Assembly (NCBI RefSeq): GCF_030812835.1
Contig: NZ_JAUSTM010000001.1
Span: 62,001-126,000, forward strand
From: Streptococcus moroccensis
Lineage (GTDB): Bacteria > Bacillota > Bacilli > Lactobacillales > Streptococcaceae
Direction: 5' to 3'
Length of the DNA: 64,000 nucleotides
Shown: in pieces, positions 55,711 to 64,000 of the stretch
Layout of the letters: each line of letters begins with the position of its first letter
How positions within the stretch are numbered: position 1 is the stretch's first letter
The notes under the pieces: model-generated
The model's database searches: none
What the model was told of the DNA's origin: nothing
What the model saw: only the letters and a program-made list of their open reading frames with translations
Made by a program: the position numbers and the translations under genes

Positions 55711-56400
55711 TTAGCCCTCCAATGCTGCCAAGCAGTAGCCCAGCCCTTTCTTGGTCACAATCAACTGGTCCAATCCCACATCTCCTAGTTTTTTACGGAG
55801 CCTAGTCACATTGACTGTCAGGGTATTGTCATCGATAAAGAGATCGCTCTGCCACAAGGCCTGCATTAGGTCTTCTCGGCTCACGACCTGATGACCATGC
55901 CGCATCAGGACTTGTAAAATTTGAAATTCATTCTTAGTCAAGTCCAGGGTCTGGCCCTGATAATGAAGCTGGGTTGTCTTGAGGTCCAACACCAAGCCTT
56001 GGTAGTCCAAAAGGCTGCTTTCCACCTCACCACCAAATTCGTAAGAACGCCTCAAAATCCCTTGGATTTTAGCCAAAAGCACAGTCATTTCAAAAGGTTT
56101 GGTCACATAGTCATCCGCCCCCATATTGATGGCCATGACAATGTCCATCGCCTGATCATGGGAGGACAAAAAGACAATCGGAACCTTCGACACCTTGCGG
56201 ATTTCCTGGCACCAGTAATAGCCATTGAAAAAGGGCAAGGTCAAGTCCAACAGAACCAGATGAGGCTCTGTCTGGGTAAAGACCTGCAAAACTTGGGTAA
56301 AATCGGCTATATCGGTCACCGCATAGCCCCATTGTTCTAAGTTTTTCTTGACCAAGGTGTTGATGGTCACATCATCTTCGACTAATAATATCTTGTGCAT
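55711..56400 (-). CDS. BceR-like OmpR-family response regulator
   Basis: A 229-residue regulator. The receiver has E8-D9-D10, D52 (V-L-L-D-L-T-L-P) and K102 (Y-V-T-K-P-F). The winged-helix C-terminus has L-T-K-N-E-F-Q-I-L and V-N-V-T-R-L-R-K-K-L. It would bind the BceR box at 54719-54732. TATAAT-like boxes in both directions lie in the 90-base divergent gap to the hydrolase gene. Confidence 0.94.
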   Translation of the reverse strand: MHKILLVEDDVTINTLVKKNLEQWGYAVTDIADFTQVLQVFTQTEPHLVLLDLTLPFFNGYYWCQEIRKVSKVPIVFLSSHDQAMDIVMAINMGADDYVTKPFEMTVLLAKIQGILRRSYEFGGEVESSLLDYQGLVLDLKTTQLHYQGQTLDLTKNEFQILQVLMRHGHQVVSREDLMQALWQSDLFIDDNTLTVNVTRLRKKLGDVGLDQLIVTKKGLGYCLAALEG

Positions 56401-56492
56401 GTCAGTGTCTCTTTCTCCTCTCGCTAACCTCTATTATAACGGTTTTAATCAAAAATGGTATAATGAACTAAAATCTCTCTGAAAGGTCTCCC

Positions 56493-57677
56493 ATGTCCAA
56501 CCTGATCCAATACGTCCATGAAACAGCCCATCTGAATTTCTATGACCTTGAACCTAATGAAGTGGACGCTCTGGTCTTGACAGAATTATCTTATCTCCCC
56601 TTTGAAGATATTGTTTCTCCTGATTTCACCAAGGTGAGATTATTTGAAGTGACAGAACGCTATTTTACCAAACATGGGAACAAACCAACCTCTGTTATTG
56701 TCCATCAGAACCGCCTCAACTTGCTCAAAGCCGTCGCGCAATCAAAACGGTATAAAAACATCAAAGTCCTAGCTTATCGAAATGAATATGATCTTGATTT
56801 GCAAAAGCAGTTCGCTGCGGTCACCTTTGAATGGCGACCACGACACTACCATGTTGCCTTTCGAGGGACTGACGATACCATTATTGGGTGGAAAGAGGAT
56901 TTTCACCTCACCTATATGAAAACCATCCCAGCACAAGAATCTGCCCTTTCTTATCTTCAAACGGTTATTAATCACTTATCCGGTCAGTTTTCCTTATCTG
57001 GCCACTCTAAGGGAGGGAATCTGGCTGTTTTTGCAGGAAGCCAAATTGATGAAGCAAGCCGAAATAATATTGAGAGCATTCTCACCTTTGATAGCCCTGG
57101 TTTAAATCAAACCATTCTGAACACAGAAGGTTTTCTGGCTCAAGCTGAGAAGATCCAAACCTACGTTCCTCAAGATTCTATCATCGGCATGTTGCTTGAG
57201 ATGCCAACTGATGCCATCATTGTCAAAAGCAAGGCCACAGGCATTCTGCAACACGATACCTTCAGCTGGGTGATTCGTGGAGAACAGTTCGAAACGGTCC
57301 CAGCTCTGACGGCTTCAAGCCTTCAAACCAAACAAGCGATTAAGGAATGGACTGACCAGCTCAGCGAAGAAGATTTAAAAGAATTCTTTGACACCTTTTT
57401 TGGCCTCTTTTTGGATGCTGGATTTGAACGCATTGGCACCTTTGATTTAGAAAATCGCCAACGTTTCCAGACCCTTCTTGCTAATCAAAAGGGATTGCCG
57501 ATTGAGCAAAAAGAATTAATGGACCGTCTATCCAAGCAATTAGTTGATGGTTTGATTCAGGCTAGAATTCCCACCAAAAAAGCAGAAGCCTTTGGCTACC
57601 TTTCCGAAGTCAAAAAAGATTTGGAGGCAAAGCTTCATAAAAACAGCCTGTTTTCAAACCGGTTTACCTCTCGATAA
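56493..57677 (+). CDS. DUF2974 alpha/beta-hydrolase
   Basis: A 394-residue protein. The N-terminal ~130 residues include H-V-A-F-R-G-T-D-D-T (the oxyanion-region F-R-G-T). The nucleophile elbow is L-S-G-H-S-K-G-G-N-L-A (Ser about 171), followed by T-F-D-S-P-G-L-N (Asp). The last ~130 residues are helical and charged. It belongs to the DUF2974 lipase-like family of streptococci; no secretion signal is seen and the substrate is unknown. The promoter -10 TATAAT is about 30 bases before the ATG. Confidence 0.88.
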   Translation: MSNLIQYVHETAHLNFYDLEPNEVDALVLTELSYLPFEDIVSPDFTKVRLFEVTERYFTKHGNKPTSVIVHQNRLNLLKAVAQSKRYKNIKVLAYRNEYDLDLQKQFAAVTFEWRPRHYHVAFRGTDDTIIGWKEDFHLTYMKTIPAQESALSYLQTVINHLSGQFSLSGHSKGGNLAVFAGSQIDEASRNNIESILTFDSPGLNQTILNTEGFLAQAEKIQTYVPQDSIIGMLLEMPTDAIIVKSKATGILQHDTFSWVIRGEQFETVPALTASSLQTKQAIKEWTDQLSEEDLKEFFDTFFGLFLDAGFERIGTFDLENRQRFQTLLANQKGLPIEQKELMDRLSKQLVDGLIQARIPTKKAEAFGYLSEVKKDLEAKLHKNSLFSNRFTSR

Positions 57678-57689
57678 ATCCTTAAACTC

Positions 57690-57741
57690 AAAAAAGCCCA
57701 CTCCCTTTAAGACCGATTAGTCTTGGGGAATGAGGCTTTTT
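57690..57741 (+). terminator. Bidirectional terminator between hydrolase gene and ppaC
   Basis: AAAAAGCC-c-ACTCCCTTTAAGAC pairs imperfectly with GTCTTGGGGAATGA-GGCTTTTT. It lies between two convergent genes. Confidence 0.75.
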
Positions 57742-57747
57742 CTCTGC

Positions 57748-58683
57748 TTAGTTTTCAAAGCTTTCTGTCAATTGAGGTACCACTTGTTTCTTACGAGAAA
57801 CAGCTCCTGGAAGGAAGGCATGATTGTTTTCAAGTTTAAAGTTGAAGGCTGCTTCAACCTTGTCTATATTGCTACCAAGGGCAAGAATCTCAGAGTTAGA
57901 ATTGACAATATCGGTAATCATGAGGACAAAATCAGAATAGCCATTTTCAACAATAGCTGCAGAAATAGCTGCCTCAATCTCTTCTTGGCGGTCTAAAACT
58001 TCTGCGATATCCACCGTGTTCACCTGAGCCACACGGACATCATGGCCATTTAAAGCAAAGGTTTTAGCGTCGATATCAATTAATTCGTCAGCAGATTTAC
58101 TAGCCAAGTTAGTACCTGCCTTCAAGAGGGCCAAGCCATACTCTTCTAAGTCAACACCGGCTAAGCTTGCTAATTCTGATGCCACAGCATGGTCGCTATC
58201 ATGCGTTGTAGGCGACTTGAGCAAGAGCGTGTCTGAGACCAAACCTGAGAGCAAAAGACCAGCAATCGCTTGAGGAATCGGTGTTCCAGTTTCCTTATAG
58301 GCTCTATACACGATTGAAGACGCTGATCCTACTGGCTCTAAGCGCATGTAAAGGGGATTGGCTGTCTCAAAATTAGCCACACGGTGATGGTCAACAACTG
58401 CCAAAACGTCTAAGTCACGAATATCTTCAATCGACTGTTGAAATTCATTGTGGTCCGTTAAGATAACTTGTGAGACTCCTTCTGCTTTTGCTGACGTCAC
58501 AAGACGCGGCGCTTCAAGACCAAAGTGAGCTAGGGCAAAAGCCGTTTCCTCGTTTGGTTCTCCCAAAAGAACTGCTTCCGCATCGCGGCCAAAAGCCTCG
58601 CGCTCCAAATGCGCCCAAGCGTATGAAGATGCTGTGGCATCGGTATCTGGATTTTGGTGACCAAAAACTAAAATCTTAGACAT
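57748..58683 (-). CDS. ppaC: Manganese-dependent inorganic pyrophosphatase
   Basis: A 311-residue DHH-family enzyme: [10 protein letters not shown] (H9, D13, D15), the D-H-H motif [15 protein letters not shown], and a C-terminal [10 protein letters not shown]. It hydrolyses pyrophosphate. In streptococci it is usually next to pflA; here an M3 peptidase gene and a repeat lie between. Confidence 0.97.
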   Translation of the reverse strand: MSKILVFGHQNPDTDATASSYAWAHLEREAFGRDAEAVLLGEPNEETAFALAHFGLEAPRLVTSAKAEGVSQVILTDHNEFQQSIEDIRDLDVLAVVDHHRVANFETANPLYMRLEPVGSASSIVYRAYKETGTPIPQAIAGLLLSGLVSDTLLLKSPTTHDSDHAVASELASLAGVDLEEYGLALLKAGTNLASKSADELIDIDAKTFALNGHDVRVAQVNTVDIAEVLDRQEEIEAAISAAIVENGYSDFVLMITDIVNSNSEILALGSNIDKVEAAFNFKLENNHAFLPGAVSRKKQVVPQLTESFEN

Positions 58684-58858
58684 GTTTTACCTCATTTTTT
58701 CTCGACAGAAAAGGGATAGCATTTCCCTTAACGTCTGTTAATATACAGGCCTTATTCTAGCAAAAAAGAGGGGTAAAGTCAATCAAGCCATCCATTAGGA
58801 ATTGGCAAGAAACCCTAAATAAGGTACAATAGGAGAAGATTCATGAAAGGGGATTCCT

Positions 58859-60556
58859 ATGAAATTTTCAGACTACACCTATACACGCCCTGACTTTGAC
58901 AGTGTCAAGGCGGATTACACCCGTTTAACGGACCGTTTAGCTACAGCTGCGACCGCCGATGAGGCTAAAGCAGTCGTTTCAGAGGTCAACAAACTCAGCG
59001 CCAGCGTTGATACGCAAATGACCCTCTGCAGCATCCGCCACTCAATCGACACGACTGATAGCTTTTACGAAGCAGAAACCGACTATTGGAACGAACATGG
59101 CCCGCTCTACCAGGAGCTTGCGACTAACTACTACAAGGCTCTCGTCGACAGTCCTTTCCGCACAGAGCTCGCTGAAATTCTGCCTGAAACCTTCTTTAAG
59201 TCTGCCGAAAATCAGCTCAAAATCTTCTCACCAGAGATTATCCCGCTCCTTCAAAAGGAAAACGACCTGGTCAATCAGTACGAAAAACTAATTGCCAGCG
59301 CCGAGATCCCATTCCAAGATGGGGTTTATAACCTCACCCAAATGGGACCATTTGCCCAATCGACTGACCGCGCGACGCGTAAAGCTGCTTCTGAGACCAC
59401 AACTGGCTTCTTCGTTGAAAACGAACACCAATTTGACAGCATCTACGACCAGCTGGTCAAAACACGTGACCAAATTGCCAAAACCCTTGGCTTTAAGGAC
59501 TATGTCGAGTATGGCTACTACAACATGAACCGCTTTGATTATAATCGCGATATGGTTAAGACCTATCGCGAGGAAATTAAAAAACATGTGGTTCCTTTAG
59601 TGGAGTCTCTTTATCAGCGGCAAGCCGAGCGGATTCAGGTCCCAAGCTTGAAACATTATGACGCAGCCCTCGAGTTCCTCGATGGCAATGCGGTCCCACA
59701 AGGGGATCCTGACTTCATCATCAATCATGGCATCAAGATGTACCATGAATTGTCGCCTGAAACAGGGGAATTTATCGACTTTATGGTCGAGCACGATTTG
59801 CTGGACCTTGTTGCTAAAAAAGGCAAACGCGCTGGTGGTTACTGCACCTACTTGCCAGACTTTAAGAGTCCCTTCATCTTCTCTAACTTCAATGGAACCA
59901 GTGCTGATATCGATGTTCTGACCCACGAAGCTGGTCATGCCTTCCAGGTCTATCAATCCCGCTGGATTGAAAATCCAGAATCTATCTGGCCAACCTATGA
60001 AACCTGTGAAATCCACTCCATGTCCATGGAATTCATCACCTGGCCTTGGATGGATGGCTTCTTTGGCCCACAAGTTGACAAATACAAGTTCAGCCACCTG
60101 GCCGGCACCCTCTACTTCTTACCATATGGAGTCCTTGTCGACCATTACCAGCACGAAGTTTATGAAAATCCTGACATGACACCTGCTGAACGCAAGGCCA
60201 CTTGGCGACGTTTGGAAAAAGAGTACCTCCCTTACAAGGACTACTCTGAGTCTGCTGATTTAGACCGTGGCATCTTCTGGTTCCGTCAGGGCCATATCTA
60301 CGCCTCACCGTTTTACTACATCGACTACACCTTGGCCCAAGTCTGCGCCCTCCAGTTCTGGAAACGCACGCAGGTTGACCACGATGAGACAGCCTGGTCA
60401 GACTACTTAGCGATTTGTCAGGCCGGTGGCACCAAGTCCTTCCTCCAAATGGTTGCGTTAGCAAACCTCAACTCTCCATTTAAAGAAGGTGCCCTTGAAA
60501 GCACCGTTCAAGCAGCGTCAGACTACCTCAACAGCATTGATGATAAAGCCTTATAA
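58859..60556 (+). CDS. M3 family oligoendopeptidase
   Basis: A 565-residue cytoplasmic zinc peptidase of the M3/PepF-like group. The zinc site is T-H-E-A-G-H-A-F-Q (His356, Glu357, His360), with the third ligand Glu in Y-E-T-C-E-I-H-S-M-S. The N-terminal half is helical. It degrades short peptides. AAAGGGGATTCCT precedes the ATG. No terminator other than the repeat B follows. Confidence 0.94.
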   Translation: MKFSDYTYTRPDFDSVKADYTRLTDRLATAATADEAKAVVSEVNKLSASVDTQMTLCSIRHSIDTTDSFYEAETDYWNEHGPLYQELATNYYKALVDSPFRTELAEILPETFFKSAENQLKIFSPEIIPLLQKENDLVNQYEKLIASAEIPFQDGVYNLTQMGPFAQSTDRATRKAASETTTGFFVENEHQFDSIYDQLVKTRDQIAKTLGFKDYVEYGYYNMNRFDYNRDMVKTYREEIKKHVVPLVESLYQRQAERIQVPSLKHYDAALEFLDGNAVPQGDPDFIINHGIKMYHELSPETGEFIDFMVEHDLLDLVAKKGKRAGGYCTYLPDFKSPFIFSNFNGTSADIDVLTHEAGHAFQVYQSRWIENPESIWPTYETCEIHSMSMEFITWPWMDGFFGPQVDKYKFSHLAGTLYFLPYGVLVDHYQHEVYENPDMTPAERKATWRRLEKEYLPYKDYSESADLDRGIFWFRQGHIYASPFYYIDYTLAQVCALQFWKRTQVDHDETAWSDYLAICQAGGTKSFLQMVALANLNSPFKEGALESTVQAASDYLNSIDDKAL

Positions 60557-60573
60557 ACTCTCCGATGATGAAT

Positions 60574-60892
60574 GGGAGTGGGACAGAAGTCATGATTTCA
60601 AACAAATTGACCTCCCCTCACTTTTTCAGTTTTTAGGTTTAGGCTGAGAAGGTCTATCCCCAGACCTTCTCACTCCCACCTCCGCACAAGTTGATCAGGA
60701 TAGCCTCTAATGTTTGCCTAGCAAGGGTTTAGGCCTTCCATTCAGCAGTGGCTCATTGGTGCTAAAGCACCTAATGAGCCGTGCAGTGGTAACACTAAAA
60801 CTGGCATAGCCAGTGAGTGTTACTCCCAACCACTGCGTCTTATTTAACTGATGATAAATGATTCGAAGGCTAGGACTTTTGTCCCAACCTCC
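60574..60892 (-). repeat. Structured interspersed repeat, copy B (most intact)
   Basis: Reverse complement of the copy A layout. It is bounded by GGAGTGGGACAGAAGTC (plus-strand left end) and GACTTTTGTCCCAACCTCC (right end), which are near-perfect inverted repeats. Internally, on the minus strand, GTAACACT/AGTGTTAC pairs, a hairpin GGCTCATT-a-GGTGC / GCACC-AATGAGCC lies in the middle, and GAGAAGGTCTGG / CCAGACCTTCTC-type arms lie near the other end. No credible ORF. Confidence 0.85.
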
Positions 60893-60900
60893 GTTACAGT

Positions 60901-60931
60901 AAAAAACCAACTGCTAAGCGGTTGGTTTTTT
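60901..60931 (-). terminator. Terminator after pflA
   Basis: AAAAAACCAAC / GTTGGTTTTTT with an intervening loop, 17 bases after the pflA stop. Confidence 0.8.
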
Positions 60932-60947
60932 ATTGAACTCTTGTCAT

Positions 60948-61742
60948 CTAGCCACGAACTCGGTCAAGATATTCTGTATAAGTCTCAGTGCTCATCAATT
61001 CTTTGGCATTTTGAACACGGGCCTTGGTAGGTGGTTTAACGCCTTCTAGTGGGTACTTAATACCCAGTTCCCGCCATTTGAACTCACCCATCGTGTGATA
61101 AGGTAGCACTTCAAAGCGCTCAACGTTGGTCAAGTTTTCTTTGACGAAATCTCCTAGTCCTTTTAAGTCTTCATCGCGATCTGTTAGACCAGGGACTAAC
61201 ACGTGACGAATCCAGACAGGTTTTCCAATCTTAGACAGGTACTTAGCGCAGGCAATAATGGTTTCATTGCTATGACCAGTCACCACCTTATGCTGATCAG
61301 GATTGATTTCCTTGATATCCAAAAGGACCAGATCAGTCACAGCCATTAACTTGTCATATTTGGCCAAGTATTCCGGTGTTTCCTTAAAGGTCAAGGCACA
61401 AGTATCAAGAGTCGTATGAATGCCTTTTTCCTTAGCTAGGGTAAAGAGAGCCGTCACAAAATCAATCTGCAAAGTTGCTTCACCACCTGAAACGGTAATC
61501 CCACCATCAGCTCCCCAGAAACCACGGTAACGCAGAGCCTCAGCCAAAACATCAGAAGCTGTTCTTTCCTTGGCCTTGTCATTTTTCATCGCCCAGGTAT
61601 CCGGATTATGGCAATATTGACAACGCATCTTGCAACCCTGCATAAAAACAATAAAGCGAATCCCAGGCCCATCTACTGATCCAAAACTTTCTGTAGAGTG
61701 GACGAGCCCTGTGACTTGTCCATAATCTATGACTTCTTCCAT
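60948..61742 (-). CDS. pflA: Pyruvate formate-lyase activating enzyme
   Basis: A 264-residue radical-SAM enzyme. The C-x3-C-x2-C cluster is G-C-K-M-R-C-Q-Y-C (Cys37, 41, 44). D-G-P-G-I-R-F upstream and G-G-I-T-V-S-G-G-E (SAM-binding GGE) are present. It installs the glycyl radical in PflB for mixed-acid fermentation. AAGGTGTTGTC precedes the start. It is a single gene between repeat B and the cold-shock gene. Confidence 0.96.
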   Translation of the reverse strand: MEEVIDYGQVTGLVHSTESFGSVDGPGIRFIVFMQGCKMRCQYCHNPDTWAMKNDKAKERTASDVLAEALRYRGFWGADGGITVSGGEATLQIDFVTALFTLAKEKGIHTTLDTCALTFKETPEYLAKYDKLMAVTDLVLLDIKEINPDQHKVVTGHSNETIIACAKYLSKIGKPVWIRHVLVPGLTDRDEDLKGLGDFVKENLTNVERFEVLPYHTMGEFKWRELGIKYPLEGVKPPTKARVQNAKELMSTETYTEYLDRVRG

Positions 61743-61929
61743 GACAACACCTTCTTTGCAAACGTTTTTATCTCTTTCATTATAGCATTTTCAACCTTAA
61801 AACACCAGTCAAGAACATGTTTCCTATAACAGAAAGAGCTTAATAGCCTCAAATGTCTCTTTCCTAAAACTCTAGGAGCAGTACCCCTTTCATCTCAAGT
61901 CCATATCCCATCACTAACGCTTGCAACCT

Positions 61930-61955
61930 AAAAAAGCTGAGACAAAAAGTCCCAC
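61930..61955 (-). terminator. Hairpin terminator after the cold-shock gene
   Basis: On the minus strand GTGGGAC-TTTTT-GTCTCA-GC then TTTTT. The arms look like the ends of the long repeat (GGGACAAAAGTC type). Confidence 0.65.
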
Positions 61956-61969
61956 CCTCTCTCTTATGA

Positions 61970-62170
61970 TTACAATTTTGTAATGTTTACAGCTTGCAAA
62001 CCACGTTGTCCTTCTTCAACATCGAAGGCTACTTTTTGACCTTCGTCCAAAGTTTTAAAACCATCTGTTTGGATTGCTGAGAAGTGTGCAAAGACATCTG
62101 ATCCGTCTTCTTGAGTGATAAAGCCGAAGCCTTTTTCTGCGTTAAACCATTTTACAGTTCCTTGTGCCAT
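61970..62170 (-). CDS. Cold-shock protein
   Basis: A 66-residue CspA-type protein with RNP-1 K-G-F-G-F-I and RNP-2 V-F-A-H-F, the core of the single-strand RNA-binding surface. It begins [25 protein letters not shown] precedes the ATG. The predicted promoter lies 90 bases upstream, giving a long leader as is common for csp genes. Confidence 0.96.
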   Translation of the reverse strand: MAQGTVKWFNAEKGFGFITQEDGSDVFAHFSAIQTDGFKTLDEGQKVAFDVEEGQRGLQAVNITKL

Positions 62171-62258
62171 TTTGAGTTACCTCTTTTTTTATATTTGTAA
62201 ATCGTTATAGAGGAAAACATCAGGATGACACTTTGACTCGAAATTTCATTACTCATCT

Positions 62259-62287
62259 ACTTTAGCAGTATTTTCCAAATAAGTCAA
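62259..62287 (-). promoter_or_regulatory. Promoter of the cold-shock gene
   Basis: TTGACT (62287-62282), 17-base spacer, TAAAGT (62264-62259) with TGc before it. Confidence 0.6.
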
Positions 62288-62330
62288 TGGCAAAGCCTCG
62301 AAGAAAGCAACTTCTTCTCAAAAAAAGCTA

Positions 62331-62360
62331 AAAACCAAATGACCTTTGGCTCATTTGGTT
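62331..62360 (-). terminator. Terminator after the CNNM/CorC-type gene
   Basis: AACCAAATGA / TCATTTGGTT 10-bp stem, T-run on the minus strand, ten bases after the stop. Confidence 0.85.
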
Positions 62361-62369
62361 GTAAAATGC

Positions 62370-63701
62370 TTAATCGTCTTCTTCGGCTTCCAAGTCTGTA
62401 ATCACCAATTTAAGCTTGATGATACGCCCATCTCGGACTTTGTCATTGGTCAGAACAAGATGTTTATTATGGTTTTCAACGACGATACTTTCTTTTTCCG
62501 TTTGGTCTGGAATCGAACTCATACCGGTTAGGTAAAAACCAGCGATTGTATCGACATCTTCGCTCTCAAGATCGGTATCGAAGAATTCATTGAAGTCGTT
62601 GAGGGTCATGGTCCCTTCAACAATGTAGGTATTCTCACCAATCTCACGAACTTCTAATTCTGACCGATCGGTTTCGTCATAAATCTCACCGACAATTTCT
62701 TCCAGCAAGTCTTCTAAAGTAACTAGACCTGATACACCACCGTACTCATCCAACAAAATAGCCATCTGTTTTTGATTATTACGGAATTCTTTTAACAAAT
62801 CATCTACATAGATGGTTTCAGGAACAAAGAGTGGCTCTTGTAGGAGCTTGCGTAGATTGATTTGGTCAAAGCCCTTTTCAAAAGCTGCTGACAGCAAACT
62901 CTTCGTATGGATAATCCCGATTATTTTATCCCGATCGTCATCATAAACTGGCACGCGAGAGTAAATCTGCTTGAGAATATCTCGGATAATGGTTTGGGTG
63001 TCATCATTGATATCCACCATAAAGGTGTCCGTCCGATGGACCATTACTTCACGCGCCACTAGTTCATCCAAGGAGAAGATTCCTTGCAACATTTCAATTT
63101 CTTCTGCTTCTAGAGTTTGTTCCGAATTGGTCAGCATGTAGGCTATCTCATCACGCGTCATATTTTCATCCGCATCATCCAACTTCATCGGTGTAATCCG
63201 ACTCAGTAAGTTGGTTGAAGTCGACAATAACCAAACAAAAGGTGCTGCAAGTTTACTTAAAAATAGAATAATCGGTGCAGAAACAACTGCTAAATTTTCT
63301 TTAAGGTTTAAAGCGATACGCTTAGGATAAAGCTCTCCCAAAACAATCGACAGGTAGGTCAAAAGAGCCAAGGCCACTGCTTGCGCTACAATTTTCATAC
63401 TCTGGCCACCACCAAACCAAATAACGAATCGGTTGGCCAAGGAATCCGTAAAGCTAGCCCCTGTTAAGAGCGAGATAATGGTAATTCCGACCTGAATGGT
63501 TGACAAGAACTTGTCAGGACTTTCCAAAACTTTCAAAAGACGAACGTACTTGCGCTCACCTTCTTCTGCTTTTTGTTGCACACGACCACGATTAAGAGAT
63601 ACCAAGGCCATTTCTGTTGCTGAGAAAAAAGCATTAAGCAAAATCAAGAAAAGTAGTAATAAAAATTGTAGCCAGATACTCTGACTGCCAGGGTCTTCCA
63701 T
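62370..63701 (-). CDS. Hemolysin family/CNNM-CorC protein
   Basis: A 443-residue protein. DUF21 membrane domain (four hydrophobic segments, residues ~8-190), two CBS domains (about 215-330, with V-A-R-E-V-M-V-H-R and V-Y-D-D-D-R-D-K-I-I-G-I-I), and a C-terminal CorC_HlyC domain (about 345-430). These proteins are thought to export Mg2+ or Co2+; hemolytic activity is historical naming. A short acidic tail (E-A-E-E-D-D) ends it. Confidence 0.93.
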   Translation of the reverse strand: MEDPGSQSIWLQFLLLLFLILLNAFFSATEMALVSLNRGRVQQKAEEGERKYVRLLKVLESPDKFLSTIQVGITIISLLTGASFTDSLANRFVIWFGGGQSMKIVAQAVALALLTYLSIVLGELYPKRIALNLKENLAVVSAPIILFLSKLAAPFVWLLSTSTNLLSRITPMKLDDADENMTRDEIAYMLTNSEQTLEAEEIEMLQGIFSLDELVAREVMVHRTDTFMVDINDDTQTIIRDILKQIYSRVPVYDDDRDKIIGIIHTKSLLSAAFEKGFDQINLRKLLQEPLFVPETIYVDDLLKEFRNNQKQMAILLDEYGGVSGLVTLEDLLEEIVGEIYDETDRSELEVREIGENTYIVEGTMTLNDFNEFFDTDLESEDVDTIAGFYLTGMSSIPDQTEKESIVVENHNKHLVLTNDKVRDGRIIKLKLVITDLEAEEDD

Positions 63702-63841
63702 GGAAGAATCCTCCTTAAAGGTTTAATTAATGAGAATATCATAGCATATTTTCTTTTTTTTGTCTAATTAGGTGGCAGTTCTTACCCAAATTGTCTAAAT
63801 TTTGCTACAATAAGACTATACCCTTTCAAGAAAGGAATCCA

Positions 63842-64000
63842 ATGACCAATCTCATTCAATTTAAAGACGTCAACCTTATCAGACAGGGTAAGGTTTTATT
63901 AGAAAATCTCAATTGGGAGGTCCATCAAGATGAACATTGGGCCATCCTAGGACTTAACGGTGCTGGAAAGTCCAGTCTATTACGCATCTTAACAGGGGAA
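63842..64000 (+). CDS. ABC transporter ATP-binding protein, 3' end beyond the window
   Basis: The first 53 codons are visible: M-T-N-L-I-Q-F-K-D-V-N, then W-A-I-L-G-L-N-G-A-G-K-S-S-L-L-R, an intact Walker A. The start at 63842 follows AAAGGAATCCA. It resembles the YlmA/ModF-type single ATPase of Firmicutes; substrate unknown. Truncated by the window edge only. Confidence 0.85.
   Translation, partial: MTNLIQFKDVNLIRQGKVLLENLNWEVHQDEHWAILGLNGAGKSSLLRILTGE

Overview
The window is a chromosomal segment of a low-to-mid GC Firmicute, almost certainly a Streptococcus. Evidence: gene order rplK-rplA/pyrH-frr-cvfB-msrA-yozE-phoH; gnd followed directly by a RitR-type orphan regulator; streptococcus-typical DUF1912, DUF960 and DUF3397 proteins; an anaerobic pyruvate formate-lyase activase; and strong AGGAGG ribosome binding sites. 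The species cannot be fixed from the sequence. No prophage, integrase, transposase, rRNA operon or CRISPR array was seen. Most genes lie on the minus strand.

Layout. 1-5457 (minus): a truncated lysine-rich protein, DUF1912, a DUF438/hemerythrin/PAS protein with DUF1858, DUF960, an acetyltransferase, the nucleotide phosphatase NtdP, recX and an APH-like kinase. 5.9-9.8 kb is the first accessory stretch: a long interspersed repeat, a Phd/RelE-type toxin-antitoxin pair, and a ComD/ComE-like two-component system preceded by a 16-residue ORF and two LytTR-type direct repeats. 9.8-17.4 kb holds an ECF transporter in two pieces: EcfT/EcfAA' follow a nucleoside phosphorylase and a small kinase, while an S component sits with a SAM-hydroxide adenosyltransferase. 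17.6-30.8 kb is mostly housekeeping: ritR-gnd, yceD, htpX-lemA, rsmG, an OatA-like acyltransferase with a MORN protein, a low-Mr phosphatase, tRNA-Thr, ald, a phosphohexomutase, phoH, yozE and msrA. 30.9-42.9 kb: cvfB, frr, pyrH, MATE, rplA, rplK, DUF3397, a frameshifted VOC gene, ftsK, a cyclophilin lipoprotein, pgi and a HAD phosphatase. 43-48.8 kb: mtnN, a small membrane protein and NUDIX, separated from glmU by a LytTR-DUF3021-ABC cassette. 48.9-50.8 kb is a compact overlapping operon (56-residue membrane protein, DUF2829/Tad2-like, SDR, broken DUF3977, ASCH). 51-56.4 kb: DUF2798 and a complete Bce-type antimicrobial-peptide sensing/resistance module. 56.5-64 kb: DUF2974 hydrolase, ppaC, M3 oligopeptidase, pflA, cold-shock protein, CNNM/CorC-type protein and a truncated ABC ATPase.

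Most notable observations: (1) the regulatory island at 7.4-9.7 kb, where a possible unprocessed peptide gene, a histidine kinase and a response regulator share one transcript with two promoters, one carrying ComE-like boxes; (2) an inverted-repeat-bounded, highly structured repeat family with three copies (6026-6397, 50846-51006, 60574-60892) whose ends resemble the short hairpin terminators of the same window; (3) two single-base frameshifts (VOC at about 36.8 kb, DUF3977 at about 49.5 kb); (4) a Tad2-like DUF2829 gene in a non-phage operon.

Starts were chosen from ribosome binding sites and operon overlaps, so several genes are shorter than their longest reading frame. Family assignments come from recognition of motifs and remembered relatives; no database search was possible.
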